Source: CAVWDU01 sp963753815 (GTDB lineage Bacteria; Pseudomonadota; Gammaproteobacteria; Pseudomonadales; Halieaceae). Taken from it: a DNA stretch of 64,000 nucleotides. The stretch lies in the NCBI GenBank assembly GCA_963753815.1, contig CAVWDU010000003.1:992001-1056000 (forward strand). The letters are read 5' to 3'. The translations under genes were made by a program, and so were the position numbers. Positions 45,956 through 54,572 of the stretch are shown piece by piece. The notes under the pieces are model-generated. The model was not told where the DNA came from. It ran no database searches and saw nothing but the letters and a program-made list of their open reading frames with translations. Positions within the stretch are counted from its first letter, which is position 1. Every line of letters starts with the position of its first letter.

Positions 45956-47753
45956 AGCCGGTGACGCTGAAACGGTAGGCGGGGGCATCCCAGAAACGCT
46001 CCGCCGAACGCAGCTGAACCGCCGCGCTGTCCCAGGAACCGCCCCGCAGGACGCGCTTGCTGCACTCGGCTGGCTCGTCCGGCGCCCCCCGGTTTTTCTC
46101 GCTGTAGTCCTCGCGCCAGCAATCCGCTGACCACTCCCAGACGTTGCCGCTGGTGTCGTGGAGACCGAAGGCGTTCGCCCGCAGGGACCCGACGGGGCTG
46201 GTGAACCCGTGCCCGTCATCGCAGCCCGCGACGCGACCGCCGTTAGCGTGTTCGCAGCCCGCCGCTTCACGCTCGCCCCAGGGAAAGCGACTCTGCTCGC
46301 CGGCGCGCAGCACGTATTCCTGTTCCGCCTCGCCGGGCAGGCGATATTCGCGCCCCGTTGTGCGGGATAGCCAGGGCAGGTATTCAGCGGTTACGTCTTC
46401 CCAGGAGACGTTCATGACCGGCCGGGTGCCCCGCCCCCAGCCCTCGTCGTCCGGGGAGTGGGTGCAGCCCCCGGCTTCGACACAGGCGTCCCACTCGGCA
46501 AAAGTCACTTCGAAGCGGCCGATGGCGAAGGGTTCTACCTTCACCGGGTGCCGGGGGCCCTCGTCGGTGGCGCGGCCGCGTTCGTTCGTCGGGCTGCCCA
46601 TCAGAAAATCACCCCCGGGCACGACCACCAGTTCCGGGCACTGGGGGCAGTCCCGGAACACGTCTCCTGCGACATAGTTGTCGGCCGTGTCGGATTCCAC
46701 CCCCGCCCCCGCCTCTGCGCTGCCCGCACCGGCGGCGGCCGGCCCGCTGGCCTGCGGCCGCAGTACCCAGTAGCCGGCACCCGCCAATAGAAGCGCCACA
46801 GCCGTGATCGCGGCCGCCTGCACCCGCCGGTCCCGCGACCACGCGGTTTCGCCCGCAGCCGTCGCCTGCCGCGATGCGCTTCTTCCCGCCCCGGTTTCGA
46901 ACATGCGGCGCCACTCACTGATAGATTGCGGCCGGTTTTCCTCTTCAACCGCCAGTGCCCGGTCGATGGCCTGCAGGAAAGCCGGCGAGCCACGTTCGCG
47001 GGCCGCTTCGGTCGCCGGCACCAGCGGGTCCACCCGCAGGCGGTCTGTCGCCCCCATCGGCGCATCACCGGTCAGAGCCCGGTAACACACGGCGCCCAGG
47101 CCGTAGATATCGGTCCATGGGCCCTGGTTACCACGCGTTGAATACTGTTCGATGGGCGCATAACCCGGGGTGACAATAGAGGTGACGGAGCGGCTTTTCT
47201 GGCCCATCGCGTTGCGCGCGGCGCCGAAGTCGATCAGCACCGGCGAGCTGTCTTCGCGGATGATGATGTTGCCCGGCTTGATATCGCGGTGCAGGAAATC
47301 GCCCCGGTGCACCTGCTCCAGGCCGTCGAGTATCGGTGTCAGCAACCCCCGCAACGTCGCTTCATCGACATGCCCGACGCGCTCCAGGTAATCGGACAGC
47401 GTCTCTCCCTCGACGTATTCCATCACGATGTAACCGGTACCGTGGGCATTGAAGAACCGGTATACCCGGACCAGGCTGGGGTGGGAAAACCGGGCCAGCG
47501 CCCGCGCCTCGGCCAGAAATCGGTCGAGGCCCCAGTTGAACTCATCGCGCGCATGCGATGTGCGCGGCCCCACCGAGAAATCGGACTCACGGAAGGCCAG
47601 GTCCACCGGCAGGTATTCCTTGATCGCCACCGATATCTCGAGGCTGTGATCCCAGCCCAGGTAGGTCAGACCGAAACCGCCGTGACCGAGCACCCGGCGG
47701 AACTCGAACTCCTCGATACGGGTGCCGGGTGGCAGACTGCCCTTGACCTCCAT
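45927..47753 (-). CDS. Ser/Thr protein kinase fused through a membrane helix to a formylglycine-generating/sulfatase-modifying-type domain
   Basis: 608 residues. Kinase: LGHGGFGLTYLG (Gly loop, about 20-31), VAIKEYLP (Lys), DFLHRDIKPGNIII (catalytic loop), LIDFGAAR (DFG), APIEQYSTRGNQGPWTDIYGL. One membrane helix (ITAVALLLAGAGYWVL, about 316-331). The C-terminal SUMF1-like domain of about 230 residues shows VVPGGDFLMGS, RFEVTFAEWDACV, RLPGEAEQEYVLRAG, GLHDTSGNVWEW and RVLRGGSWD. The second domain would face the periplasm. Such kinase-FGE fusions occur in many proteobacteria; substrates are unknown. The active-site Cys pair of true FGE is not evident, so ligand binding rather than catalysis is likely. 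Confidence 0.9.
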   Translation of the reverse strand: MEVKGSLPPGTRIEEFEFRRVLGHGGFGLTYLGWDHSLEISVAIKEYLPVDLAFRESDFSVGPRTSHARDEFNWGLDRFLAEARALARFSHPSLVRVYRFFNAHGTGYIVMEYVEGETLSDYLERVGHVDEATLRGLLTPILDGLEQVHRGDFLHRDIKPGNIIIREDSSPVLIDFGAARNAMGQKSRSVTSIVTPGYAPIEQYSTRGNQGPWTDIYGLGAVCYRALTGDAPMGATDRLRVDPLVPATEAARERGSPAFLQAIDRALAVEEENRPQSISEWRRMFETGAGRSASRQATAAGETAWSRDRRVQAAAITAVALLLAGAGYWVLRPQASGPAAAGAGSAEAGAGVESDTADNYVAGDVFRDCPQCPELVVVPGGDFLMGSPTNERGRATDEGPRHPVKVEPFAIGRFEVTFAEWDACVEAGGCTHSPDDEGWGRGTRPVMNVSWEDVTAEYLPWLSRTTGREYRLPGEAEQEYVLRAGEQSRFPWGEREAAGCEHANGGRVAGCDDGHGFTSPVGSLRANAFGLHDTSGNVWEWSADCWREDYSEKNRGAPDEPAECSKRVLRGGSWDSAAVQLRSAERFWDAPAYRFSVTGFRVARNLSP

Positions 47754-47787
47754 GTCAACGCACTCCCGGACGCTTGCCGAACGCTGG

Positions 47788-49044
47788 TCAGGCCCGGTCC
47801 AGCAACCTGATGCGGTTCTGCCGCTCCCGGTTCACCCGCGCCAGGTCCCCCAGTGTATCCCGGGAGATTTCGGCGACCTCGCTGAGCCAGCGGAAGGTCT
47901 GGCGGGTGTTGTTGATGGCAACCTGCACCGGCGCTGTCAGGGGGGAAGTGCGGAACATGTCGACACCGTCGTACCACGCTCCCCGCAGGTGGTCTGAAGT
48001 TACGGAACGCGCGGCGTCATTGGCCATGGAAAGGACTTCCAGGGATTCCAGGAAGGCCTCGATACTGATCCACTCCACCATCGTGCCGCGCTCAACACCG
48101 CGCCGCATGGTGCGACGCAGCTTACGCGCGAGATTGCGAAAGTCCCGCTGCACACGAGGCCCGAACACCGGGTCCGAGACCGGGCGCAAGCGGTTCTCCC
48201 GGGCCAGTTCCAGCCAGTCCTCGGCGCTCAACAGATCTTCTATGCGGGGAAAGACCTCGTTTTCTTCCCGGTTCATGTGCGCGTAGCTGCGCTCGATGTA
48301 GTCGCGACCGCTCTCGATCAACGCCTGGCCGCTGATCGTTCCCGCGCGCCACCCCTCGATGCGGGTAAGGACTGCGCGGCCCGAGCGCACCATCTCGTCG
48401 TGCTCGCGCTGCAGGTTGGCCACGCTCTCGGCGGCCTCATCACTCAATTCGGCCACCTTGGCATAGACCACATCCTCCCGGGGGTGATGATAGCGGTCCG
48501 GCCAGTTCACCATGTAGTCCATGATTTCGTACACCACGTGGGTATCGACGATTTCGCCGGCCTCTATGGTTCGCAACTGCTCCGAAAACAGCTTCATCAC
48601 CCTGGCCATCTGGCGGTGCTCGGCCCTGAGGGTAGTCATCAGTGGCTGCTCGACAGCGCGCTCCTCCAGTGTTCTGGCAGCAGGTCGCCCGGGACGCACT
48701 GGAGCGGTGCCCGCAGACTGACGCTTTTTCGCTGACGCTTTTTTGCGGGGAGCGGACTTACGCCCAGACGCTTTCGCGGCTGAGGTTTTTCCGGGAGCGG
48801 ACTTGCCCGCGGTCGCCTTGCCAGCACCTGTCTTCGCTTTGGCGGTTACACGGGTACCGGTCTTGCGGGCCGCGGTTTTTTTCGCGGCCTTTTTCGGTGT
48901 GGCAGTCGTGCCGCCCGCAGCACTCTTGGCTGCAATTTTGCGGGCAGCGGTTTTTTTCTTCGCTGTGCTTTTTGTGGCTCCGGCCTTGCTGCCGGTCGCC
49001 CTCGTGCGGGTCGATGATGCCTTTGTCGCCGCGTTACTGGCCAT
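47788..49044 (-). CDS. Histone H1-like Lys/Ala tail fused to a hemerythrin HHE domain
   Basis: 418 residues. The first about 120 residues are almost entirely Lys, Ala, Thr, Arg and Gly in AAKKTAARK-like repeats, as in AlgP/histone H1-like DNA-binding tails. The rest has two hemerythrin-like helical bundles with metal-ligand motifs LRAEHRQMARVM, RYHHPREDVVY, LQREHDEMVRSG and AHMNREENEVFPRIE. A di-iron O2- or NO-sensing site joined to a DNA-compacting tail suggests a stress-responsive nucleoid protein, by inference. The start was taken at MASNAATKASS. It lies head-to-tail with the kinase gene, 34 bases apart. Confidence 0.85.
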   Translation of the reverse strand: MASNAATKASSTRTRATGSKAGATKSTAKKKTAARKIAAKSAAGGTTATPKKAAKKTAARKTGTRVTAKAKTGAGKATAGKSAPGKTSAAKASGRKSAPRKKASAKKRQSAGTAPVRPGRPAARTLEERAVEQPLMTTLRAEHRQMARVMKLFSEQLRTIEAGEIVDTHVVYEIMDYMVNWPDRYHHPREDVVYAKVAELSDEAAESVANLQREHDEMVRSGRAVLTRIEGWRAGTISGQALIESGRDYIERSYAHMNREENEVFPRIEDLLSAEDWLELARENRLRPVSDPVFGPRVQRDFRNLARKLRRTMRRGVERGTMVEWISIEAFLESLEVLSMANDAARSVTSDHLRGAWYDGVDMFRTSPLTAPVQVAINNTRQTFRWLSEVAEISRDTLGDLARVNRERQNRIRLLDRA

Positions 49045-49176
49045 GGTGAGGTCTCCGCCTGCCGCAGGATCGCCTGCTTCTCTGTACTTTACCCAAACCG
49101 ACAGCGTAGCGGGTTCACCCCGGAGTGACAATCGCCCCTCGCCGGGAACCGGTTCAGCGGGTCACATTACCGGCAC

Positions 49177-49203
49177 AAAAAAGCCGGCTCGCTGAGCCGG
49201 CTT
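49177..49203 (-). terminator. Rho-independent terminator of the pnt operon
   Basis: A perfect 10-bp stem (aagccggctc/gagccggctt) with a 3-base loop. On the minus strand it is followed by a T run, directly downstream of the pntB stop. Confidence 0.9.
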
Positions 49204-49230
49204 GTTGTGGTCGCCCGGGGGGCGGGGCGG

Positions 49231-50583
49231 TTAGTCGAACTCCCGTATCAGGCCCCCGATCGACTCCTTGGCGTCGCCGAACAGCATGCGCGTATTGTCC
49301 TTGTAGAACAGCGGGTTCTCGATGCCGGCGAAGCCGGAGGCCATTGAGCGCTTGAGCACGAAGACCGTGCGGGCCTTGTCGACGTTGATCACCGGCATGC
49401 CATAGATCGGCGAGGACTCGGACTCACGCGCCGCCGGGTTGACCACGTCATTGGCCCCGATCACGATCGCCACGTCGACGTTCTCCATGCGCGGGTTGAT
49501 GTCGTCCATCTCCAGCAACTGGTCGTAGGGTACATCCGCCTCGGCCAGCAACACGTTCATGTGCCCGGGCATGCGGCCAGCCACCGGGTGGATACCGAAG
49601 TTCACTTCAGCACCGTTTTCCTCCATCAGCTCGCACAGCTCCTTGACCACGTGCTGGGCCTGGGCCACGGCCATACCGTAGCCGGGGATGATCGCCACGT
49701 TAGTAGCCGCCTCGAGGATGTAGTAGGCATCCTCGACCGAGACCGGCTTGATCTCACCTTCCACTGTCGTCTCATCGGCCTTGCCACTGCCAAAGCCGCT
49801 GAACAGGACGTTACCGAGCGAGCGGTTCATCGCCTTGCACATGATCTGGGTGAGAATGATGCCCGATGCCCCGACCAGAGAGCCGGCGACGATGAGGATG
49901 TTGTTGTCCACCGCGAAACCGGCGGCACAGGCCGCGAGACCGGAGTAGGAGTTCAACAGTGAAATCACCACCGGCATGTCGGCACCGCCGATCGGGATCA
50001 CCGCCATGACACCGAACAGCAGCGACAGGCCGATTACGACGAACAGCCACAGGGTGTTGGTCGGTTCGATGCAGAACATCACCGCGCTGCCGGCAATCCC
50101 CAGCACGATAAGGCTGTTCACCACCTGCTGGCCACTGAACATCACCGCGCCGCTGCCGATGGTCTCGCTGAGCTTGCCGTAGGCGATCAGGCTGCCGGTA
50201 AAGGTCACGCCACCGATGAGGATCGAGAGAACAATCGTCACCAGGGTGAAGGTGCTGGCGTCGGCACTCAGTGCGGCCCAGCCCACCAGGAGGCTTGCCA
50301 TACCACCGAAACCATTGAACAGTGCGACCATCTCCGGCATCGAGGTCATCTGCACGAGCCGTGCTGCCACGGCGCCAACCAGCCCGCCGACGACAAAGCC
50401 GATGCCGATCCACTTGAAGTCGACGATACCCTGGTCGAGCAGCGCGGCAACGATGGCAATGAGCATCCCCACGGCGGAAATGAAGTTACCGCGGCGAGCG
50501 GTTGCCGGTGAACCGAGCTGTTTCAGCCCGAAAATGAACAGCGCCGCCGACGCCACGTAAGCAAACTGGATTGCTATCTCCAT
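49231..50583 (-). CDS. pntB: NAD(P) transhydrogenase subunit beta
   Basis: 450 residues: about eight membrane helices in the first 260 residues, then the NADP(H)-binding domain III with YGMAVAQAQHVV (nucleotide loop), HPVAGRMPGHMNVLLAEA and IGANDVVNPAARE. The transhydrogenase couples proton inflow to NADPH formation from NADH. Last gene of pntAA-pntAB-pntB on the minus strand. Confidence 0.97.
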   Translation of the reverse strand: MEIAIQFAYVASAALFIFGLKQLGSPATARRGNFISAVGMLIAIVAALLDQGIVDFKWIGIGFVVGGLVGAVAARLVQMTSMPEMVALFNGFGGMASLLVGWAALSADASTFTLVTIVLSILIGGVTFTGSLIAYGKLSETIGSGAVMFSGQQVVNSLIVLGIAGSAVMFCIEPTNTLWLFVVIGLSLLFGVMAVIPIGGADMPVVISLLNSYSGLAACAAGFAVDNNILIVAGSLVGASGIILTQIMCKAMNRSLGNVLFSGFGSGKADETTVEGEIKPVSVEDAYYILEAATNVAIIPGYGMAVAQAQHVVKELCELMEENGAEVNFGIHPVAGRMPGHMNVLLAEADVPYDQLLEMDDINPRMENVDVAIVIGANDVVNPAARESESSPIYGMPVINVDKARTVFVLKRSMASGFAGIENPLFYKDNTRMLFGDAKESIGGLIREFD

Positions 50584-50588
50584 GGCGT

Positions 50589-50885
50589 TCAGCTCTCCTT
50601 CTTCTTGAACATGGCGAGCATGCGGTCAGTGACCAGGTAACCGCCAACCACGTTGATCGACGCCAGCGCCACAGCGGCCGCACCCAGCCAGTTCGACAGA
50701 TCCTGCTGTCCGGTACCCGCGAGGCTGATCGCACCGACGACGGTGATACCGGAGATCGCATTGGCCCCCGACATCAGCGGCGTGTGCAGCGTGGCGGGCA
50801 CCTTGTTGATGAGTTCGAAGCCCAGGAAGATGGACAACATCAGAATAAATGTCAGAAAAACCTCTGCCGGTATCATCTCAGGCAC
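50589..50885 (-). CDS. pntAB: NAD(P) transhydrogenase subunit alpha, membrane part
   Basis: 98 residues with three membrane helices (FLTFILMLSIFLGFELI, PLMSGANAISGITVVGA, LGAAAVALASINVVGGYLV), the split domain IIa of the alpha subunit. Its start overlaps the end of pntAA by eight bases; pntB starts five bases after its stop. Confidence 0.95.
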   Translation of the reverse strand: MPEMIPAEVFLTFILMLSIFLGFELINKVPATLHTPLMSGANAISGITVVGAISLAGTGQQDLSNWLGAAAVALASINVVGGYLVTDRMLAMFKKKES

Positions 50886-52020
50886 CCCCTTCCCTGAATT
50901 GCTTTATGGTTTCGTTCACCACCTCACCGCCGTGGGTGATGATACAGCCCGGCAGGATGTCGTCCTCGAAATCCACCACGAACTGCTTCTGTTCTTCGTC
51001 CCAGTTGTCCTCCACCAGATTGAACAGGTTGGAGGAATACATCTGGCTGGCATCACGTGCCACCTCGCCCGCCAGGTTACCGAGGCCGATGATGGTGACG
51101 CCCGCAACCTCGACGATCTCATTCGGCGCGGAGCCCTCGACGTTGCCACCGGTCTCCGCGGCCATATCGACGATCACCGATCCAGGCTGCATACCCTCGA
51201 TCATGTCGCTGGTGACCAGCACCGGCGGCTTGCGGCCGAACACCTGGGCTGTGGTGATCACCACGTCGGAGCCAGCGATCACGTCTTTCTGCGCCTGGCG
51301 CTGTATTTCCACCTGCTCCGGGGTCAGTTCGCGGGCATAACCGCCGGCGGTTTCGCCCGTCTCTCCCAGATCGATCTCCAGGAATTTCGCGCCCAGCGAC
51401 TTCACCTGTTCGGCCACGACGGGGCGAGTGTCGAAGGCGGTCACCCTGGCGCCCAGACGTTTGGCGGTAGCGATTGCCTGCAGGCCGGCCACGCCGGCGC
51501 CGAGAACAAAGACGTTGGCCGGCTTCAGCGTGCCGGCCGGGGTCATCATCATCGGCAGTATCCGCGGCAGGTGAGCCGCGGCCTGGATGACCATCACGTA
51601 TCCGGCGAGGTTCGCCTGGGAGCTCAAGGCATCCATTCTCTGGCTGCGGGTGGTACGGGGAATCATTTCCATGCTGACCGCCGTCACGCCCTGGTCGCAA
51701 AGCGCCGAGACGAGTTCGGTCTCGTTGAAGGGATCGAGATAGCTGATATGGACGCAGCCGCTTCGCATCTGCTTGACCTCGTCCAGGGTGGGCTTACGCA
51801 ACCGCAGCAGCAGGTCGGCCTCGCCGAACAGCGCCGCCCGGTCGCCACTGATTGTGGCGCCTGCTTCCGTGTACTCGTCGTCGGCGAAGCCCGCACCGCC
51901 GCCCATGCCGGCTTCGATCACGACTTCAGCGCCCAAGCGACAGAGCTTCTTGACGTGATCGGGTGTCATCGGTACCCGATTCTCGCCCGGGTGTGTTTCC
52001 TTGGGTATTGCGATACGCAT
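50878..52020 (-). CDS. pntAA: NAD(P) transhydrogenase subunit alpha, NAD-binding part
   Basis: 380 residues starting MRIAIPKETHPGENRVPMTP. The NAD(H)-binding Rossmann motif FVLGAGVAGLQAIATAKRLG is followed by TAFDTRP. The alanine-dehydrogenase-like fold and the KETHPGE start are diagnostic. The frame is open further upstream to 52326 but without conservation. This is the split three-gene form of the transhydrogenase. Confidence 0.96.
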   Translation of the reverse strand: MRIAIPKETHPGENRVPMTPDHVKKLCRLGAEVVIEAGMGGGAGFADDEYTEAGATISGDRAALFGEADLLLRLRKPTLDEVKQMRSGCVHISYLDPFNETELVSALCDQGVTAVSMEMIPRTTRSQRMDALSSQANLAGYVMVIQAAAHLPRILPMMMTPAGTLKPANVFVLGAGVAGLQAIATAKRLGARVTAFDTRPVVAEQVKSLGAKFLEIDLGETGETAGGYARELTPEQVEIQRQAQKDVIAGSDVVITTAQVFGRKPPVLVTSDMIEGMQPGSVIVDMAAETGGNVEGSAPNEIVEVAGVTIIGLGNLAGEVARDASQMYSSNLFNLVEDNWDEEQKQFVVDFEDDILPGCIITHGGEVVNETIKQFREGGA

Positions 52021-52205
52021 AGTTGGTTGACCCCGTACCATTATCTGCTTGTTGTCTGTCCGGCCGTGCCGCCCGCAAGCGATACGTCGAACGCGGCGCC
52101 CCGGTTCACAAGCGCCTGCTGCAAAAACCAGCGGCGCACTGTAGCACAGCTTGTGCAGACCGGGAATTGGACCCGGGGGGAGGCGCCAGCCGCCATTCCT
52201 CTGCG

Positions 52206-54572
52206 CTATCTGGAATTCCCGGCGGGCATGGGCAGTTGTGACTGCAGTTCGGCGTCGGCGTCGGTGCCGTCGCCAGGGGCACCCTCGGCACCCCTGGCGC
52301 CAGCCCAGTGGGTATACGTCCACCATGGCGGTAACAGATTGCGATACTGCGGCTGCGCATAGCGCGCGTCGATCAGCAGGGCGTGACCTTTGTCATCATC
52401 CCGTCGCACGACCCGGCCAAGGGCCTGGTCTACCTTCTGCATGCCGGGATACAGATAGGCATAGGCAAAGCCATCCCCGTGCTGCTGCTGATGCCAGGCA
52501 CGCAGGCGCTCGCTGTCCCGGTTGAACTGCGGCAGACCGACCCCGACCACCACCACGGATGCCAACTGGTCACCCGGCAGGTCGACGGCCTCGCCGAAGA
52601 CACCGCCCAGGATACAAAAAGCGACGACGTCGCGTCGTTGCTCCAGCAGCGCCAACAGGGAATCACGGTCGGCATCCGGGCGCTGGAACCAGCACTGCCG
52701 CGCCGCCGGTAAGCCGCCTGCGGACAGGGTCTCTACCGTGTCGGCCAGGTAGCGATAGGAGGAGAAATACACCAGGCAGTTACCGGGTGTCGTGTCCAGC
52801 CACTGACGAATGCGGTTCGCCAGGTTGACCAGCGACGACGCCCGCTCCCGGAAACGGGTATCGATGTCGGTCGCCAGGGATACCTGCAGCTGCGTGGCCG
52901 CGAAGGGTGAGGCCTGGCGGACACAGACGGCATCGGGCTCAAGCCCCAGCGCGGGGCGGCTCCACTGCGGTGGCGACAGCGTCGCAGAAAACGCGATCAC
53001 CGCATGCGCCCGTCGCTGGCGCTCGCCGAGCAGCCGGGCCGGGTCGAGGCAGTTCAGCACCAGTGCCAGACTCTGCTGTCCCGCGCCACGGGTCATTTCG
53101 AAACAGAACTCGTCGCCCCAGTTGTCGGCCACGCGCTGGAACTGGAGCACCTCGAAGTAGAAATCACGCAGGGCGCCATGGCGCTGCAGCAACAGTGGCT
53201 GCTCGGTGAGTTGCTCGCCCACCCGCTGGGCAAACCGGCTCAGCGCCGCCGACAGTTCAGCCGGCACCTCGGCGCGACTGTCGAAACCGTCCTCCTGCCA
53301 GGGCTCTTTCTGCAAATCCAGCAGCACACGGTTGACGGCCTCAAGCGCCGGCCGGACAGACGGCGGCGCCGCACGGCGCGCCGCCATCAGGGACGCCTTG
53401 GCCAGCACGCCACGGTACATGGCGCGCGCCCGCTCCGGCAGGTTGTGAGCCTCATCGACGAGAACCGTCCAGCGCCGGCTGTCGTCCGCCAGCAGGTCGC
53501 CGAGGCCGGCGGTGAGGCTGTACAGATAGTGCTGGTCGGCGATGACCAGGTCCATCCACGGGGCCAGGTCGAATGCGAGCTGGTAGGGACAGACGCCATA
53601 CTCCCGGCCCAGCTCCACCAGTGCCTCCCGACCCAACAGCGGTGTATCCAGCGCCGCCGCCATAGCACCGGGCAGTTTGTCATAGTAGCCCCTGGCATAG
53701 GAGCAATCGTCCCCGTGGCAGGCCTGTCCCGGCGAGAGGCATACGGCATCTTTCGCATTCAGCGTCAGGCCACCGCCGCGATAGCCGGCCGCCTCCAGCA
53801 TCTCCAGCGTCTGCTCCGCCGCCCGCCGGCCCACGGTCTTGGCGGTGACATACACCACGACGTCGTGCTTGCCGTGTCCAAAGCCCTTGATCGCAGGGTA
53901 GAGCACCGCAGCCGTTTTACCGATACCGGTGGGCGCCTCGAGCAGCAGCTGCCCGCCCCGGGCGAGACAGCGGTAGACCCGCTCGGCAACGTCTCGCTGC
54001 CCACTGCGAAAACGCCCGTGGGGAAAGGGCAGCTGGCGGGCGCTGTGGTCCCGCTGCTCCCGACTGGCAGACAACCTCTCCAGCCAGTCTCCAAACCGTT
54101 GCAGGGAAGCCGCGAGGAACATCTTCAGTTCCTCGCGCCCGTACTCCTGGTTCAATGACTGCTCCTCGCCGCTGTCGATGTTGAACCACGTCAGGCAGAC
54201 GGTGACCGAATCGAGGTCCGATTGCTGCACCAGCATCCCGGCGTACAGGCGGGCCTGGGCGAGGTGCCATTGCGACAGCGCCTGCGGAATCCGGGTGAAG
54301 GGAATGCGGCAGGTCTTGATCTCCTCCAGCAGGCGCTGCTGCGGATCGTAGCCATCTGCGCGCCCCCGCAGCACCAGCATTCGCTTACCCACGCGATGCC
54401 TGTACTCAAGAGCATATTCGCTCTGGTAGGAGGGGGGCCGCCGCCGGTACACACGCTGATGGCCGCGGGTACCCTCGACACCGGTGGGCGAGGCGGTGAA
54501 ACGGTGGTCGATATCACCGCCGCGGTAGCAGAACCGGGCCAGGTCGCGAACCCGGACCACGATCTCAGTCAT
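52206..54572 (-). CDS. XPD/DinG-type Fe-S DNA helicase with Cas4-like N-terminal region
   Basis: 788 residues. The N-terminal about 190 residues look like a PD-(D/E)XK/Cas4-type region (YRHRVGKRMLVLRGRADGYD, LEEIKTCR). Then come Walker A LEAPTGIGKTAAVLYP (about 210-225), four cysteines of the Fe-S insert (CLSPGQACHGDDC and VCPYQ), DEAH box VLVDEAHNLPERARAMY (about 371), and motifs V-VI (GVFGEAVDLPGDQL, QALGRVVRRDDDKG). It is a 5'-3' helicase family involved in repair of blocked or branched DNA. It overlaps the FAN1-like nuclease gene by eight bases, so the two almost certainly work together. Confidence 0.88.
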   Translation of the reverse strand: MTEIVVRVRDLARFCYRGGDIDHRFTASPTGVEGTRGHQRVYRRRPPSYQSEYALEYRHRVGKRMLVLRGRADGYDPQQRLLEEIKTCRIPFTRIPQALSQWHLAQARLYAGMLVQQSDLDSVTVCLTWFNIDSGEEQSLNQEYGREELKMFLAASLQRFGDWLERLSASREQRDHSARQLPFPHGRFRSGQRDVAERVYRCLARGGQLLLEAPTGIGKTAAVLYPAIKGFGHGKHDVVVYVTAKTVGRRAAEQTLEMLEAAGYRGGGLTLNAKDAVCLSPGQACHGDDCSYARGYYDKLPGAMAAALDTPLLGREALVELGREYGVCPYQLAFDLAPWMDLVIADQHYLYSLTAGLGDLLADDSRRWTVLVDEAHNLPERARAMYRGVLAKASLMAARRAAPPSVRPALEAVNRVLLDLQKEPWQEDGFDSRAEVPAELSAALSRFAQRVGEQLTEQPLLLQRHGALRDFYFEVLQFQRVADNWGDEFCFEMTRGAGQQSLALVLNCLDPARLLGERQRRAHAVIAFSATLSPPQWSRPALGLEPDAVCVRQASPFAATQLQVSLATDIDTRFRERASSLVNLANRIRQWLDTTPGNCLVYFSSYRYLADTVETLSAGGLPAARQCWFQRPDADRDSLLALLEQRRDVVAFCILGGVFGEAVDLPGDQLASVVVVGVGLPQFNRDSERLRAWHQQQHGDGFAYAYLYPGMQKVDQALGRVVRRDDDKGHALLIDARYAQPQYRNLLPPWWTYTHWAGARGAEGAPGDGTDADAELQSQLPMPAGNSR

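Noticed and set aside
50653..52362. 569-codon frame antisense to the pnt operon
   Set aside because: All three Pnt subunits read clearly on the minus strand with proper overlaps.
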